A stretch of DNA of 31,227 bases from an uncultured Clostridia bacterium (GTDB taxonomy: Bacteria > Bacillota > Clostridia > Lachnospirales > CAG-274), in contig CAJTVH010000027.1 in the NCBI GenBank assembly GCA_910579745.1, forward strand, positions 1 through 31,227. The letters are read 5' to 3'. Under the pieces are notes generated by a model that saw only the letters and a list, made by a program, of their open reading frames with translations, made no database searches and was not told the DNA's origin. A program made the translations under genes and the position numbers. Below, piece after piece: positions 17,016 to 24,977 of the stretch. The first letter of the stretch is position 1, and every line of letters starts with the position of its first letter.

Positions 17016-17876
17016 TTAATAATGGGAAATTTTGCTAATTCTCTCTGCCGCAAGTAAACAGCTTTTAGGATTAATTTCAATACCTATAAAAGAACGATTA
17101 TTTTGAACAGCCGCTAATCCTGTTGTGCCGCTGCCGAAAAACGGGTCAATAACAACTCCGTCTTCCGGACAGCCAGCCAATATACATCGTTCAGCCAATT
17201 CAACAGGATAAGCCACAAAAAAATCACCTTTATACGGAGTAGTATTAATATTCCATACGTCCCTGCAATTTCTAAACGGTGAAAAATTAATATCGTCAAT
17301 ACTTTTGTTTTTAGTTATCGCAGGTTCGGCAATGGAAAATGAATCATAATAATATCTTCTTGATTTTGAAAATAAAAACACGTGTTCATAAGAGCGTGTA
17401 GGGCGGTCTTTTACATTTTCCGGCATTGCGTTTCCCTTTTGCCAGATAATATCACTTCTTAAATACCAGCCATCAGAACGGAGAGCAAAAGCCAAAAGCC
17501 AAGGAATACCAATTAAATCTTTATGTTTGCAGTTCTTGACATTATAAGTTATTGAAGTCTGCTGACCATTTCGTCCTTTAGGATATTTTGGATCGGTGTG
17601 TACTCCTTTACTTCCGGAACCGCAATAAGAATCGGCAATATTAAGCCACAAAGTTCCATCTTTTCTAAGCACTCTGCGCAGTTGTGCAAAAACCTCAGTC
17701 AGCTTTTTAATGTATTTTTCCGGTGTTTTTTCACGACCTATTTGTCCATCTATCCCATAATCACGCAAACCATAATACGGCGGTGAAGTAACACAGCAAT
17801 TAACACTTTCGGAGGGAAGATTTTTAAGTGCCGCAAGGCAATCGTCATTAATAATATAATCAGCTAAATTTTCCAT
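17016..17876 (-). CDS. Site-specific DNA methyltransferase, N4-cytosine/N6-adenine type (orphan)
   Basis: A 286-residue beta-class amino-methyltransferase. The catalytic motif IV is TSPPYYGLRDYG near residue 30 (the SPPY form, often N4-cytosine). The cofactor motif I, DPFFGSGTTGLAAV, is near the C-terminus, followed by FIGIEINPKSC. This permuted order and the length are normal for the class and no key residue is lost. It starts at ATG 17876 behind GAGGTT. It sits inside the transfer operon between VirB4 and the M23-like gene without a partner nuclease, so protection against restriction or epigenetic control of transfer is likely. Base specificity cannot be fixed by eye. Confidence 0.92.
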   Translation of the reverse strand: MENLADYIINDDCLAALKNLPSESVNCCVTSPPYYGLRDYGIDGQIGREKTPEKYIKKLTEVFAQLRRVLRKDGTLWLNIADSYCGSGSKGVHTDPKYPKGRNGQQTSITYNVKNCKHKDLIGIPWLLAFALRSDGWYLRSDIIWQKGNAMPENVKDRPTRSYEHVFLFSKSRRYYYDSFSIAEPAITKNKSIDDINFSPFRNCRDVWNINTTPYKGDFFVAYPVELAERCILAGCPEDGVVIDPFFGSGTTGLAAVQNNRSFIGIEINPKSCLLAAERISKISHY

Positions 17877-17897
17877 TTTTTAACCTCTTTTCTAAAT

Positions 17898-17939
17898 AAA
17901 AAAGCCATTGTATAATTTTTTATATACAATAGCTTTTTA
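17898..17939 (-). terminator. Intrinsic terminator between virB4 and the methyltransferase
   Basis: A long stem (about 16-17 bp, one G-U) built from AGCTATTGTATA and its partner, with A-run and T-run flanks and an 8-nt loop, could act in both directions. It ends about 22 nt upstream of the methyltransferase ATG, so downstream genes depend on read-through. The remaining intergenic sequence up to 18013 is AT-rich, with nothing else recognised. Confidence 0.78.
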
Positions 17940-18013
17940 TTTTGTAATATTTTAATTTTTTATTGTAATATTTGATAAAATCACGTATAATATATATAAA
18001 TTTAACAAAAGTG

Positions 18014-20557
18014 TTATTTGTTTTTTTCACGTTTTATGACTTCATCTAATTTGGTAGTCATCATTTGGTAAAGTTTAGTATCATTAGGAAATTTATCAAT
18101 AAACGGAATAATTGAATTTCCGGCAAACATCAAGCCTTGTCCTGCTGATGAATTTGTTACAAAACTTAACTGTGTCGGTGAAATATTAAGTATTTCACCA
18201 AGTTTTACTCTGTCGGGTGTTGCTTGATTTAACATCATAATATAGTCGGAATTGCTTAACATTTTGCTTGCAAGGGGATTTTCAAGCAAATCGCTGACAT
18301 TTTGGGTTATACCTGTACAAATACCGCCGTATTTTCTTGCTCTTTTCCATAAGCTGTTGAGAAATGCCGCTGAAAATGGATTGCTGAACAAAAGATGTGC
18401 TTCATCAATAACTATCCAGGTTCTTTTGCCCAAAAGTCTGTTCGATGTAACCCTGTTCCATATCTGGTCTAATATTACAAGCATACCCAAAGTTTTAAGC
18501 TGGTCACCAAGTTCTTTGATGTCATAAACGACAAAACGGTTATTTACGTCAACGTTGGTTTTATGTGCAAAAAGATTGAAAGAACCTGTTGTATAAAGTC
18601 CTAATACTTTTAAGAGATTGTTTTTTTCTCTTTGCAGTTCCGGTGCTTTTACTTTTTCTAATTCTTCACAGAAGTCCATCAATGTTGGCATACCGTTTTT
18701 GGGATTTTTAAAATAATTTCTGTATGTTTCCATCAAAGTACGGTCAACGAGAGTTCTTTCCGCTCCTGACAAGCCTATGCCGCTTTCTTTGGTAACAACA
18801 ACATCAAGAAAAGAAAAAATAAACTCAGTTTTAAATGACAGAGGATTATCGTTTCTTTCTTCATCATCACCGCCCGAATAGTCCATTGTAATATCAAGAG
18901 GATTGAAAAAAGTATTTGTGTCATTGCTGATTTTTATGATTTCTCCGCCAAAATTTGAGGCAAGGGTCAGGTACTCCGACTCTGGGTCTATTACAAGCAC
19001 TTCGTCACCAGCACAAGATAACAATATGTTTACTAATTCTCTTTTTGTGGCAAAACTTTTACCGCTGCCGGGAGTTCCCAAAACAAAACCGCTGGGATTT
19101 TTTAATCCTTTTCTGTTAAAGAAAATAAGATTTCTTGAAAGTGCGTTCAATCCGTAATACATTCCGTTTTTCTCAAATAATTCCTGCGTTGTAAACGGTA
19201 TAAATATCGCCTGACTTGCTGTTGTAAGTGTTCTCCTTATTTTTATATCATTTTTTGCAAGGGGCAAAGTAGCATTCAACGCCGATTCCTGCTCACAGGC
19301 AATAGGCATTAATTCACAAGAATGAGAACGGGCAACGCCTTTTAATTTTTCAACATTTTCTTTCAATTCTTCCATTGTTGCGGCTGACGTAAAGACAATT
19401 ACAGAACCTTTAAAAATCCTCTGATTTTTGTTTTGTATATCGTCAATCAAAAGGTTTGTTTCATCAATATGCCTTTTTAAATGCTGAGGTATCATATCCG
19501 GGTCAGTGCCTTGTCTTATCAGTTTTTGCTGTCTGTTTACTTTGTCCTGCTCCATAAAGGCTAATTTTGTCTTAACCATTTCAATAGCTTTGCTGTTATC
19601 CATACTGTTTGTATGAATATTTATTGTTGTGTTGCAGGGAATTTCAGATAAAGCGTTTAACAGCTTATCCGATAAATCCGTAGGGAATTTTTTCAGCATA
19701 AGCACTTGTCCATAGTAATCGCCAAATTCAAACATTGTCTGTTTGCTGTTGAGTTTGAAATCAAAAAAATACGGTGCGACAAAATCTTTTGTAGACAATC
19801 CCGAACCTACCAAATCATCATAATCAAATTTCAGCGGTTCAGACGGATTTAAAATGCTGTTTATATGTTCAAGTCTTTCTTCACCGGAAATACTCATCAC
19901 ATCGCACCCAAGACTTTTAAACATTCCCGTTAAATCGGTTTCAATACGCATTAATGCGGGATATGCTGTTTCGTAATTATCTGCTTTAATTCCAAAAGTT
20001 ATATATTTTTCACGAATTATTGAATTTTGTCCTTGAAGTGCCTTTTTTTCAAGCATTTCATTATATTCCTGCCTTAGATGGTCTTTATCGTCATTCTGCA
20101 TTTTCAAGAACATCTGACTTTTAAATTCGTCTTTATCAATCCGGCGGTTATGAACGGTAATCTGAACATTGACTTTAGGGTCAAAATAGTTGAGTATCTC
20201 ACAATATTTTGAGAAAATATCAATTTGCTCATCTCTCTGTGCCACCTGATAATTTATATCAGAAAATTTAATCATTTTTGAAAAAAAGTTTCCTCCCGAC
20301 TGGCTGATTCCGTTCTGAAACATATATTTATAGCGAATTGATTCCTGACAGCTTTTAGGTGCTGCCTCGGCTTTTAGCTTTTTTCGGCTTTTTTTGTTTT
20401 TCTTTTCTATTGTTTCCTGCTGCTGCTTTAATGCTTTTATACGCTGTTTTTCTTTTTCTTTCAGCGCCTTTTTTTGTGATTTCAACAAGGTCATATTCTG
20501 GCTTTGCTTTTCCTTTATTTTTGCTTTTGTGCCTTTGTTCTGTCTTACTAAGAACAC
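18014..20557 (-). CDS. virB4: VirB4/TraE-family conjugation ATPase
   Basis: About 847 residues; the energy-supplying ATPase of the type IV secretion channel at the inner membrane. I chose GTG 20557 because GAGGTGAT lies 5 nt upstream; a GTG at 20566 would overlap that site. A Lys-rich N-terminal helix (to about 60) is followed by the CagE/TrbE-type N-domain, Walker A GTPGSGKSFATKRE near residue 498 and Walker B TWIVIDEAHLLFS near 717. No transmembrane segment is seen. Its first 203 nt overlap the end of prgI in another frame. It follows VirB6-like and PrgI genes, as in related elements. Confidence 0.95.
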   Translation of the reverse strand: MFLVRQNKGTKAKIKEKQSQNMTLLKSQKKALKEKEKQRIKALKQQQETIEKKNKKSRKKLKAEAAPKSCQESIRYKYMFQNGISQSGGNFFSKMIKFSDINYQVAQRDEQIDIFSKYCEILNYFDPKVNVQITVHNRRIDKDEFKSQMFLKMQNDDKDHLRQEYNEMLEKKALQGQNSIIREKYITFGIKADNYETAYPALMRIETDLTGMFKSLGCDVMSISGEERLEHINSILNPSEPLKFDYDDLVGSGLSTKDFVAPYFFDFKLNSKQTMFEFGDYYGQVLMLKKFPTDLSDKLLNALSEIPCNTTINIHTNSMDNSKAIEMVKTKLAFMEQDKVNRQQKLIRQGTDPDMIPQHLKRHIDETNLLIDDIQNKNQRIFKGSVIVFTSAATMEELKENVEKLKGVARSHSCELMPIACEQESALNATLPLAKNDIKIRRTLTTASQAIFIPFTTQELFEKNGMYYGLNALSRNLIFFNRKGLKNPSGFVLGTPGSGKSFATKRELVNILLSCAGDEVLVIDPESEYLTLASNFGGEIIKISNDTNTFFNPLDITMDYSGGDDEERNDNPLSFKTEFIFSFLDVVVTKESGIGLSGAERTLVDRTLMETYRNYFKNPKNGMPTLMDFCEELEKVKAPELQREKNNLLKVLGLYTTGSFNLFAHKTNVDVNNRFVVYDIKELGDQLKTLGMLVILDQIWNRVTSNRLLGKRTWIVIDEAHLLFSNPFSAAFLNSLWKRARKYGGICTGITQNVSDLLENPLASKMLSNSDYIMMLNQATPDRVKLGEILNISPTQLSFVTNSSAGQGLMFAGNSIIPFIDKFPNDTKLYQMMTTKLDEVIKREKNK

Positions 20558-20966
20558 GTTTATCACCTCGCTTTTTGCCTTGCTGCATTATTTCTTTTTC
20601 TTCCTCTGCCATCATCTCCTGTATTGCCTGCCGATACTGCTCAACCTCAATAGGCAAGATATTTTTTTCTATATTTGTTTCATAACCTCTTTGATTTTTG
20701 CTGAAAAAGGCATATAGTTTTATTTTTAAAAATGTTTCAAAATTGTAGCCGTCTTTTTTAATAAAACCCAAGCAAAACGCCGGAATTGTGACAATCATTG
20801 TTGCGTAAGTCGCTAAATCAGAATTTATGTTTCTTAATAAAAGAAACGTCGGAATACCGCATAATAAAGCTATTCCGCCGCATACAAGCTGTCTTATCGA
20901 AAGTCCGGCGATAATACTTTCCTTGTAATCCGCAATTTCTTCTGGTACTCGTACTTCTATTGACAT
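20355..20966 (-). CDS. PrgI-family membrane protein of the conjugation channel
   Basis: About 203 residues. ATG 20966 is chosen because GGAGG lies 8 nt upstream; the frame opens two codons earlier only at a TTG. The N-terminal MSIEVRVPEEIADYKESI, two membrane segments (about 24-44 and 50-68) and FIKKDGYNFETFLKIKLYAFFS match the PrgI family that precedes VirB4 in Gram-positive elements. The C-terminal third is highly basic and overlaps virB4. It probably anchors VirB4 at the membrane. Confidence 0.88.
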   Translation of the reverse strand: MSIEVRVPEEIADYKESIIAGLSIRQLVCGGIALLCGIPTFLLLRNINSDLATYATMIVTIPAFCLGFIKKDGYNFETFLKIKLYAFFSKNQRGYETNIEKNILPIEVEQYRQAIQEMMAEEEKEIMQQGKKRGDKRVLSKTEQRHKSKNKGKAKPEYDLVEITKKGAERKRKTAYKSIKAAAGNNRKEKQKKPKKAKSRGST

Positions 20967-20983
20967 TTTCAAAACCTCCTATT

Positions 20984-21120
20984 AGTAATTCCGGTAAATT
21001 AGAAGAAGATATTTTATTCAAAATTTCAGTGAAAGGCGTTTTGCTTTTTAAACGCCGGTAACGTTAAGAAATATTGAATAAAATATTTTTTTCTTTCCTA
21101 ATTTTTATTCCGGGATTACT
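20984..21120 (-). repeat. 137-bp imperfect palindrome between virB6-like and prgI
   Basis: The outer arms AGTAATTCCGG and CCGGGATTACT continue inward through AATTAG/CTAATT and TATTTTATTCAA/TTGAATAAAATA to an inner perfect hairpin GGCGTTT/AAACGCC with an 8-nt loop (21035-21056). The arms are about 50-60 nt with gaps. It fills nearly the whole intergenic gap and ends just before the VirB6-like stop codon. It could be a small palindromic repeat element or a strong RNA structure that separates expression of the two genes. Confidence 0.75.
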
Positions 21121-21969
21121 TCAAACGGCATTCATAACTTGTTTTACAATTTTACCGCTTGAAAATACCGATACAGCCAAAGCCGCCGCATATAAAATAT
21201 TTTGCAGCAAGAACGAATTAATAAATTCGCTGACATCTATTGACGAGTCATATGCCCTCACAAATGTACTCATTAAAGCGTTGTAAATTAGAAAACAAGC
21301 TATAATTGCTGAACCCTGCAAACAGACCGCCGTAAAAGTTTTAAGATAGTTTATTGCGGTTTGTCTGAAATCCGGCGATGCCAAAGTCGCAAGGGGAATA
21401 GGGGCAAACAACAGTAAAATCCACAATTCAAAAATTCTGAAAACAGTAGTTAAACTGACAATTCCCTTTACAATACTGACGAAAAGCCAGCATACGAAAA
21501 CAACAATATATGTGAATATTTTGCTGAAAAAACTAAGGTCATCAATACCCTCCGCAAGAGCCGTAATCTGTGACGCACTGACACCGACTCCAAAACTGTA
21601 TTTTGCGTTTGTAACCATACTGTTTCCGATACTTGCCGCCGTAGATTCAATGCCGTTAAGTATAGCCGGAATATGACAGAATAAAAAGGCAAACACCGCA
21701 AATTTAATCATAATATTTGAGGGAAGTTTAAGACTTCCAATTCCTGTTTCCGTACTGTCCGAACGGTTTACCATAGCGACAAGTTCCATAAGCATAAACA
21801 AAGTTAAAAGTGTCGCACCAATGGCAAAAACGCTGTTTCTCATAAGATTTACTATTATTGAGTTTGTGCCTGAGTCAAATTGTGAAAGGGTTGTATTTAA
21901 AGATTCAGCAAAACCATCTTCAAGAGCAAGATTACAAAGGTCTGATAACATTGATTCCGTAAAAGTCAT
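21121..21969 (-). CDS. VirB6/TrbL-like polytopic channel protein
   Basis: A 282-residue protein with at least six hydrophobic segments (near 48-68, 88-108, 145-170, 175-200, 222-242 and 255-275) and a soluble N-terminus, the pattern of the inner-membrane channel component TrbL/VirB6. It starts at ATG 21969 with AGGAGG 8 nt upstream. Its place between a VirB2-like gene and PrgI is the conserved order. Function by family and context: part of the DNA-transfer pore. A palindrome begins immediately after its stop. Confidence 0.85.
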   Translation of the reverse strand: MTFTESMLSDLCNLALEDGFAESLNTTLSQFDSGTNSIIVNLMRNSVFAIGATLLTLFMLMELVAMVNRSDSTETGIGSLKLPSNIMIKFAVFAFLFCHIPAILNGIESTAASIGNSMVTNAKYSFGVGVSASQITALAEGIDDLSFFSKIFTYIVVFVCWLFVSIVKGIVSLTTVFRIFELWILLLFAPIPLATLASPDFRQTAINYLKTFTAVCLQGSAIIACFLIYNALMSTFVRAYDSSIDVSEFINSFLLQNILYAAALAVSVFSSGKIVKQVMNAV

Positions 21970-21988
21970 TTTTCAAACCTCCTGAATT

Positions 21989-22019
21989 AAAGCTATGCCG
22001 AAAAATTTGACATAGCCTT
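21989..22019 (-). terminator. Weak hairpin between virB2-like and virB6-like genes
   Basis: An AAGGCTATG/CATAGCTTT stem (9 bp with one G-U on the minus strand) and a 13-nt loop, followed by a broken T tract. It may partly stop transcription or protect the pilin-like mRNA end. It lies about 20 nt upstream of the virB6-like start. Confidence 0.45.
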
Positions 22020-22033
22020 GATTTTACTTTGCT

Positions 22034-22375
22034 TTATGCCATACTAAGGTCTAATGCCCCAACGGCAACACCTGCCGCAATTATGATTGCGCCGCCAACT
22101 ATTTGCCACACAGCGCCGCCGATACCCGGACCATTGTTATCCTTGATTGACATACCAAGCTGAACGAGTCCCCAAACTGCCCATAAGCCGCCGCCTGCTG
22201 TTGCCGCTTTTGAAAGCAGTTGTTTTGCTGTATTTATGGCATCACCGCCGCCAGCCGCAAAACAAGCCGTTGAAAAAATACAGCCTGTTAATATTGCGGT
22301 CAGAACCATACAATTCATAAATTTTGAACATAAAAATTTTTTCTTTTTTTCTTTGCTTAAAATTTTATTTTCCAT
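22034..22375 (-). CDS. VirB2/Maff2-like small membrane protein (pilin-like)
   Basis: 113 residues: a basic start (KEKKKKF), a signal-like hydrophobic segment ending ACFAAGGG (about 18-45), then an amphipathic stretch and two further hydrophobic segments (GGGLWAVWGLVQLGMSI and VWQIVGGAIIIAAGVAVGAL). This is the VirB2/TrbC pattern, called Maff2 in Clostridia elements. It is likely a pilin-like or channel subunit needed in many copies. It starts at ATG 22375 with AGGAGG upstream. The leader holds two strong hairpins, one carrying a perfect anti-Shine-Dalgarno. Confidence 0.82.
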   Translation of the reverse strand: MENKILSKEKKKKFLCSKFMNCMVLTAILTGCIFSTACFAAGGGDAINTAKQLLSKAATAGGGLWAVWGLVQLGMSIKDNNGPGIGGAVWQIVGGAIIIAAGVAVGALDLSMA

Positions 22376-22395
22376 AGGCTTTTACCTCCTTTAAT

Positions 22396-22430
22396 TGAGC
22401 AGGAGGCTATCAATTTTAGCCTTCTGCTCA
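22396..22430 (-). promoter_or_regulatory. virB2-like leader hairpin with a sequestered anti-Shine-Dalgarno
   Basis: A 13-bp stem (one G-U) with a 9-nt loop lies just upstream of the ribosome site, with no T-run. Its 3' arm on the minus-strand RNA contains CCTCCT (22401-22406), the exact complement of the AGGAGG site at 22385-22390. Forming the hairpin frees the ribosome site; opening it could mask the site. This is a candidate translational switch. Confidence 0.6.
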
Positions 22431-22431
22431 T

Positions 22432-22484
22432 TGTGCGAGCCGCATTCGCTTTCAGCGGAAATTTTCATTTTGCGGCTCTGCACA
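22432..22484 (-). promoter_or_regulatory. Structured hairpin between virD4 and the virB2-like gene
   Basis: TGTGC...AGCCGCA pairs with TGCGGCT...GCACA (12 bp with a small internal bulge), and a smaller hairpin sits in the loop. It is GC-rich against an AT-rich background, with no T-run, so it is more likely an mRNA processing or stability element than a terminator. Confidence 0.55.
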
Positions 22485-22486
22485 TC

Positions 22487-22523
22487 AAAAGAGGACTATT
22501 CTGAATTTGAACAGTCCTCTTTT
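22487..22523 (-). terminator. Intrinsic terminator spanning the virD4 stop codon
   Basis: A perfect 11-bp inverted repeat AAAAGAGGACT/AGTCCTCTTTT with a 15-nt loop and a short T tail on the minus strand. The virD4 stop lies inside the hairpin. It probably causes partial termination between virD4 and the pilin-like gene. Confidence 0.65.
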
Positions 22524-24355
22524 AAAAATATTTCTTCAAGGTCTTTATCATCAAGAAGATATTCCTCAATATTAAAGTCCTTTATTTCTTGTTTTTCTTT
22601 TTCGGCTTTTTCATTGTTGTATTTTACAATGTCAAAATAATTGTTTTTATCATAATCAGCCGTTTTTTTGTAATTTCGATGTGACGTCAAGTCGAATTTT
22701 TTTGATTTAAAAGGTTTAAGACCCCTTATAAACAAAATACATTCATCATTTTTCATTCTGCCGACTTCATCTGATGTAATAAGTTCTCTGCCGAGTTTCT
22801 GGTCTTGCAGACTGTAACTTCCCTGCATACCCTTTGTTGTACTTGAATTTCTCATATCAAGAGTTGTTTTGCCGACTCTTTTTGATATGTTCTCCATTGT
22901 CTTTTCTTCACCGCTGCCAAGAAACAGAGTAGTATCACAGTTGCCGATTATGGTGCCGGCTTGCTTGTCATACAATGATTCAAGCTGTGCCTCATTTTGC
23001 AAAATAACATTTGCGGAAATTTCTCTTGAACGAATAACGGAAATGATTTTTTCAAAATTTGGTATCTGTCCGATATTAGCCATTTCATCAAGAATTATTC
23101 TGACGTGTACCGGAAGTCTGCCGTTATAAACATTATCCGCTTTATCGCATAATTCCTTAAATAACTGACTGTACATCATAGCCGCAAGGAAATTGAATGT
23201 TGTTACTTTATCGTCAATGATAATAAACAGTATTGTTTTTTTATCTCCAAGTGTGCTAAGTTCCATCTCATCATACATAGTTAAATCACGCACTTGTTTG
23301 ACATCAAAAGCTGAAAGACGAACACCGCAGGAAATAAGTATGCTTTTAGCTGTTTTTCCTGCCGCAAGTTTATATTTTTTATATTGAGATAGTGCGAAGT
23401 GTTCCGGCTGGGGCGGTTTTATTTCTCTTTCCGGTTCAATTTCCATATTGTATTTTCTGTAAAATTCCTCCGTCCCAAGTTCCAATTCCTCAAAAATATA
23501 ATCAATACTGTTCATAAAAGTTTCATCTTCCTCACGCACTTCCATATTGTTTATCATTTTTATGAGAGTGGCAAAATTGCGTTCTTCCTCATTAAGTTCA
23601 TAAAAAATATAACCTGCCAACGCCATATACAGCAATCTTTCTGCATTTTCCCAAAACGGGTCTGCACTTTTTTCTCCTCTTTCTTTTGTGCTTGTTATAA
23701 GCAAATCAACAAAAACCTTTATATCAGATTCCTCTTTTATGAAAGTAAATGGATTATAGTGCATAGATTTTGAAAAATCAACGGTATTAAAAGTTTTAAT
23801 TTTATATCCGTTCTCCGCAAACACTTTTCCAACCTCTGCGAGAAGCACTCCTTTTGGGTCGGTAACCACATAAGAAGTATGAAGTTGTAAAAGGTTTGGT
23901 TTTACAAAAAATCTTGATTTGCCTGTACCTGAACCGCCGATTACAAGAATATTATTATTTCTCATTGTTTGTCTTGTATTTATGCTCATACTCTCCGTTT
24001 TGGTAAGTATCATATTATTTTCGGGGTTTTTATCTTTGTATTTGCTTATATCCAAAGCAGTTCCCCATTCAGCCGAGCCATATTCCTTGCCGGGCATTGT
24101 GTTTTTTTTGTTAAAAACTATCAGCAGTACGGCAAGGAAGTAAAAAAATAGGCTTAAACCGCCGCAGGCAAGTGATTTTGAATCAAAAGCTATTTTAAAA
24201 TCAACGAAAAAGCCGTCAATACTTTCCGATACCTCAATAAATTTATCAAGTACGTTACTTTGTACTGACTGAAACCAAACATCACCGCAGCGATTGCCAA
24301 CATAAAAGACGAATAAACCAATAATTATGGCAAATATAATATTTGACTTTTTCAT
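22496..24355 (-). CDS. virD4: VirD4/TraG-family coupling protein (type IV coupling ATPase)
   Basis: A 619-residue coupling protein that delivers the relaxase-DNA complex to the channel. Two N-terminal membrane segments (about 7-24 and 61-82) precede the ATPase. Walker A is GGSGTGKSRFFVKPN near residue 137, followed by SYVVTDPKG; Walker B is RIILDEMANIG near 423; the C-terminal sensor region includes VILQNEAQLESLYDKQAG. All expected motifs and the length are normal. It starts at ATG 24355, overlapping the PcfB-like stop by ATGA with GGAGG upstream, so it is translationally coupled. Confidence 0.95.
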   Translation of the reverse strand: MKKSNIIFAIIIGLFVFYVGNRCGDVWFQSVQSNVLDKFIEVSESIDGFFVDFKIAFDSKSLACGGLSLFFYFLAVLLIVFNKKNTMPGKEYGSAEWGTALDISKYKDKNPENNMILTKTESMSINTRQTMRNNNILVIGGSGTGKSRFFVKPNLLQLHTSYVVTDPKGVLLAEVGKVFAENGYKIKTFNTVDFSKSMHYNPFTFIKEESDIKVFVDLLITSTKERGEKSADPFWENAERLLYMALAGYIFYELNEEERNFATLIKMINNMEVREEDETFMNSIDYIFEELELGTEEFYRKYNMEIEPEREIKPPQPEHFALSQYKKYKLAAGKTAKSILISCGVRLSAFDVKQVRDLTMYDEMELSTLGDKKTILFIIIDDKVTTFNFLAAMMYSQLFKELCDKADNVYNGRLPVHVRIILDEMANIGQIPNFEKIISVIRSREISANVILQNEAQLESLYDKQAGTIIGNCDTTLFLGSGEEKTMENISKRVGKTTLDMRNSSTTKGMQGSYSLQDQKLGRELITSDEVGRMKNDECILFIRGLKPFKSKKFDLTSHRNYKKTADYDKNNYFDIVKYNNEKAEKEKQEIKDFNIEEYLLDDKDLEEIFLKEDCSNSE

Positions 24356-24816
24356 CTTGCGCTGACCTCCCTATGTTTGACAGGAGTTTTCCGGCTGATA
24401 TTTGTTCGTTTCTGTTTTATTTTGCTGACAGAATTAAAAACTTCTTTGATGGAACGCTTTGTTTTTAGTTCTTTACCTATGATATTTCTTACGATACTGC
24501 TTAGAACAGCGCTGTCTTTACGCTGATACAAAATTCTGTATCCGTCATCGGTTTTCTGAATCGCAAAAGCAAGTCCCTGTTTTTTGCATTTGTGACAAAT
24601 TTCTTTGAGATGGTCTTTAGACTTGATTTCCTCGGATAATTCCAAATCACGACCCATTTTTACAAGACTTTTTACGGATTTATGACCTGATTCTTTGAAA
24701 TTATTGATTGCCTTATAACCTGCTTTTTTGCTGATATTCAGTGTAAATCTGCCGGAAAAACGGAGAGCCTTTTTTAATAAATCTGCTAAAATATTTCTTC
24801 CTTGCTCCTCCATCAT
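24352..24816 (-). CDS. PcfB-like (DUF3801) conjugation accessory protein
   Basis: A 154-residue basic soluble protein. NISKKAGYKAINNFKESGHKSVKSL, then a GRDLELSEEIKSKD segment and KQGLAFAIQKTDDGYRILYQRKDSAVLSSI, match the PcfB/DUF3801 pattern. In pCF10, PcfB helps recruit the relaxosome and works with the VirD4-type receptor. Its overlap with virD4 here (ATGA) supports the same partnership. It starts at ATG 24816 behind GGGGGCG. The C-terminus is very basic and disordered. Confidence 0.8.
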   Translation of the reverse strand: MMEEQGRNILADLLKKALRFSGRFTLNISKKAGYKAINNFKESGHKSVKSLVKMGRDLELSEEIKSKDHLKEICHKCKKQGLAFAIQKTDDGYRILYQRKDSAVLSSIVRNIIGKELKTKRSIKEVFNSVSKIKQKRTNISRKTPVKHREVSAR

Positions 24817-24846
24817 TTTTATCGCCCCCGTTATTATAAATTGTAC

Positions 24847-24888
24847 TTAAATCCAAGGCGGCGGTCTGATATGATATATAATTTTCAT
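24847..24888 (-). CDS. Candidate 13-residue leader peptide (MKIIYHIRPPPWI)
   Basis: A perfect AGGAGG (24899-24904) lies 10 nt before ATG 24888, yet the frame holds only 13 codons, ending 31 nt before the PcfB-like start. The Pro-Pro-Pro-Trp near its end is the kind of sequence that slows ribosomes without EF-P. A strong ribosome site on such a short frame suggests a regulatory leader for the pcfB-virD4 operon. It could also be the stub of a deleted gene. Confidence 0.5.
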   Translation of the reverse strand: MKIIYHIRPPPWI

Positions 24889-24916
24889 AAATTTTTTACC
24901 TCCTGTTTTTTGGTAT

Positions 24917-24948
24917 AAAAAAACACTTTTCTTATTGATTGAAAAGTG
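24917..24948 (-). terminator. Intrinsic terminator upstream of the leader peptide/pcfB-virD4 operon
   Basis: CACTTTTC/GAAAAGTG (8 bp, 9-nt loop) is followed by seven T on the minus strand. It follows the hypothetical gene ending at 24978 and ends 28 nt before the leader-peptide ATG. Confidence 0.75.
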
Positions 24949-24977
24949 ATGTTATTTTCATAAAATATTTATTTTTT

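Noticed and set aside
20818..21021. 67-residue minus-strand frame across the prgI start
   Set aside because: It overlaps prgI and the palindrome in another frame, lacks a ribosome site, and is less protein-like than PrgI.
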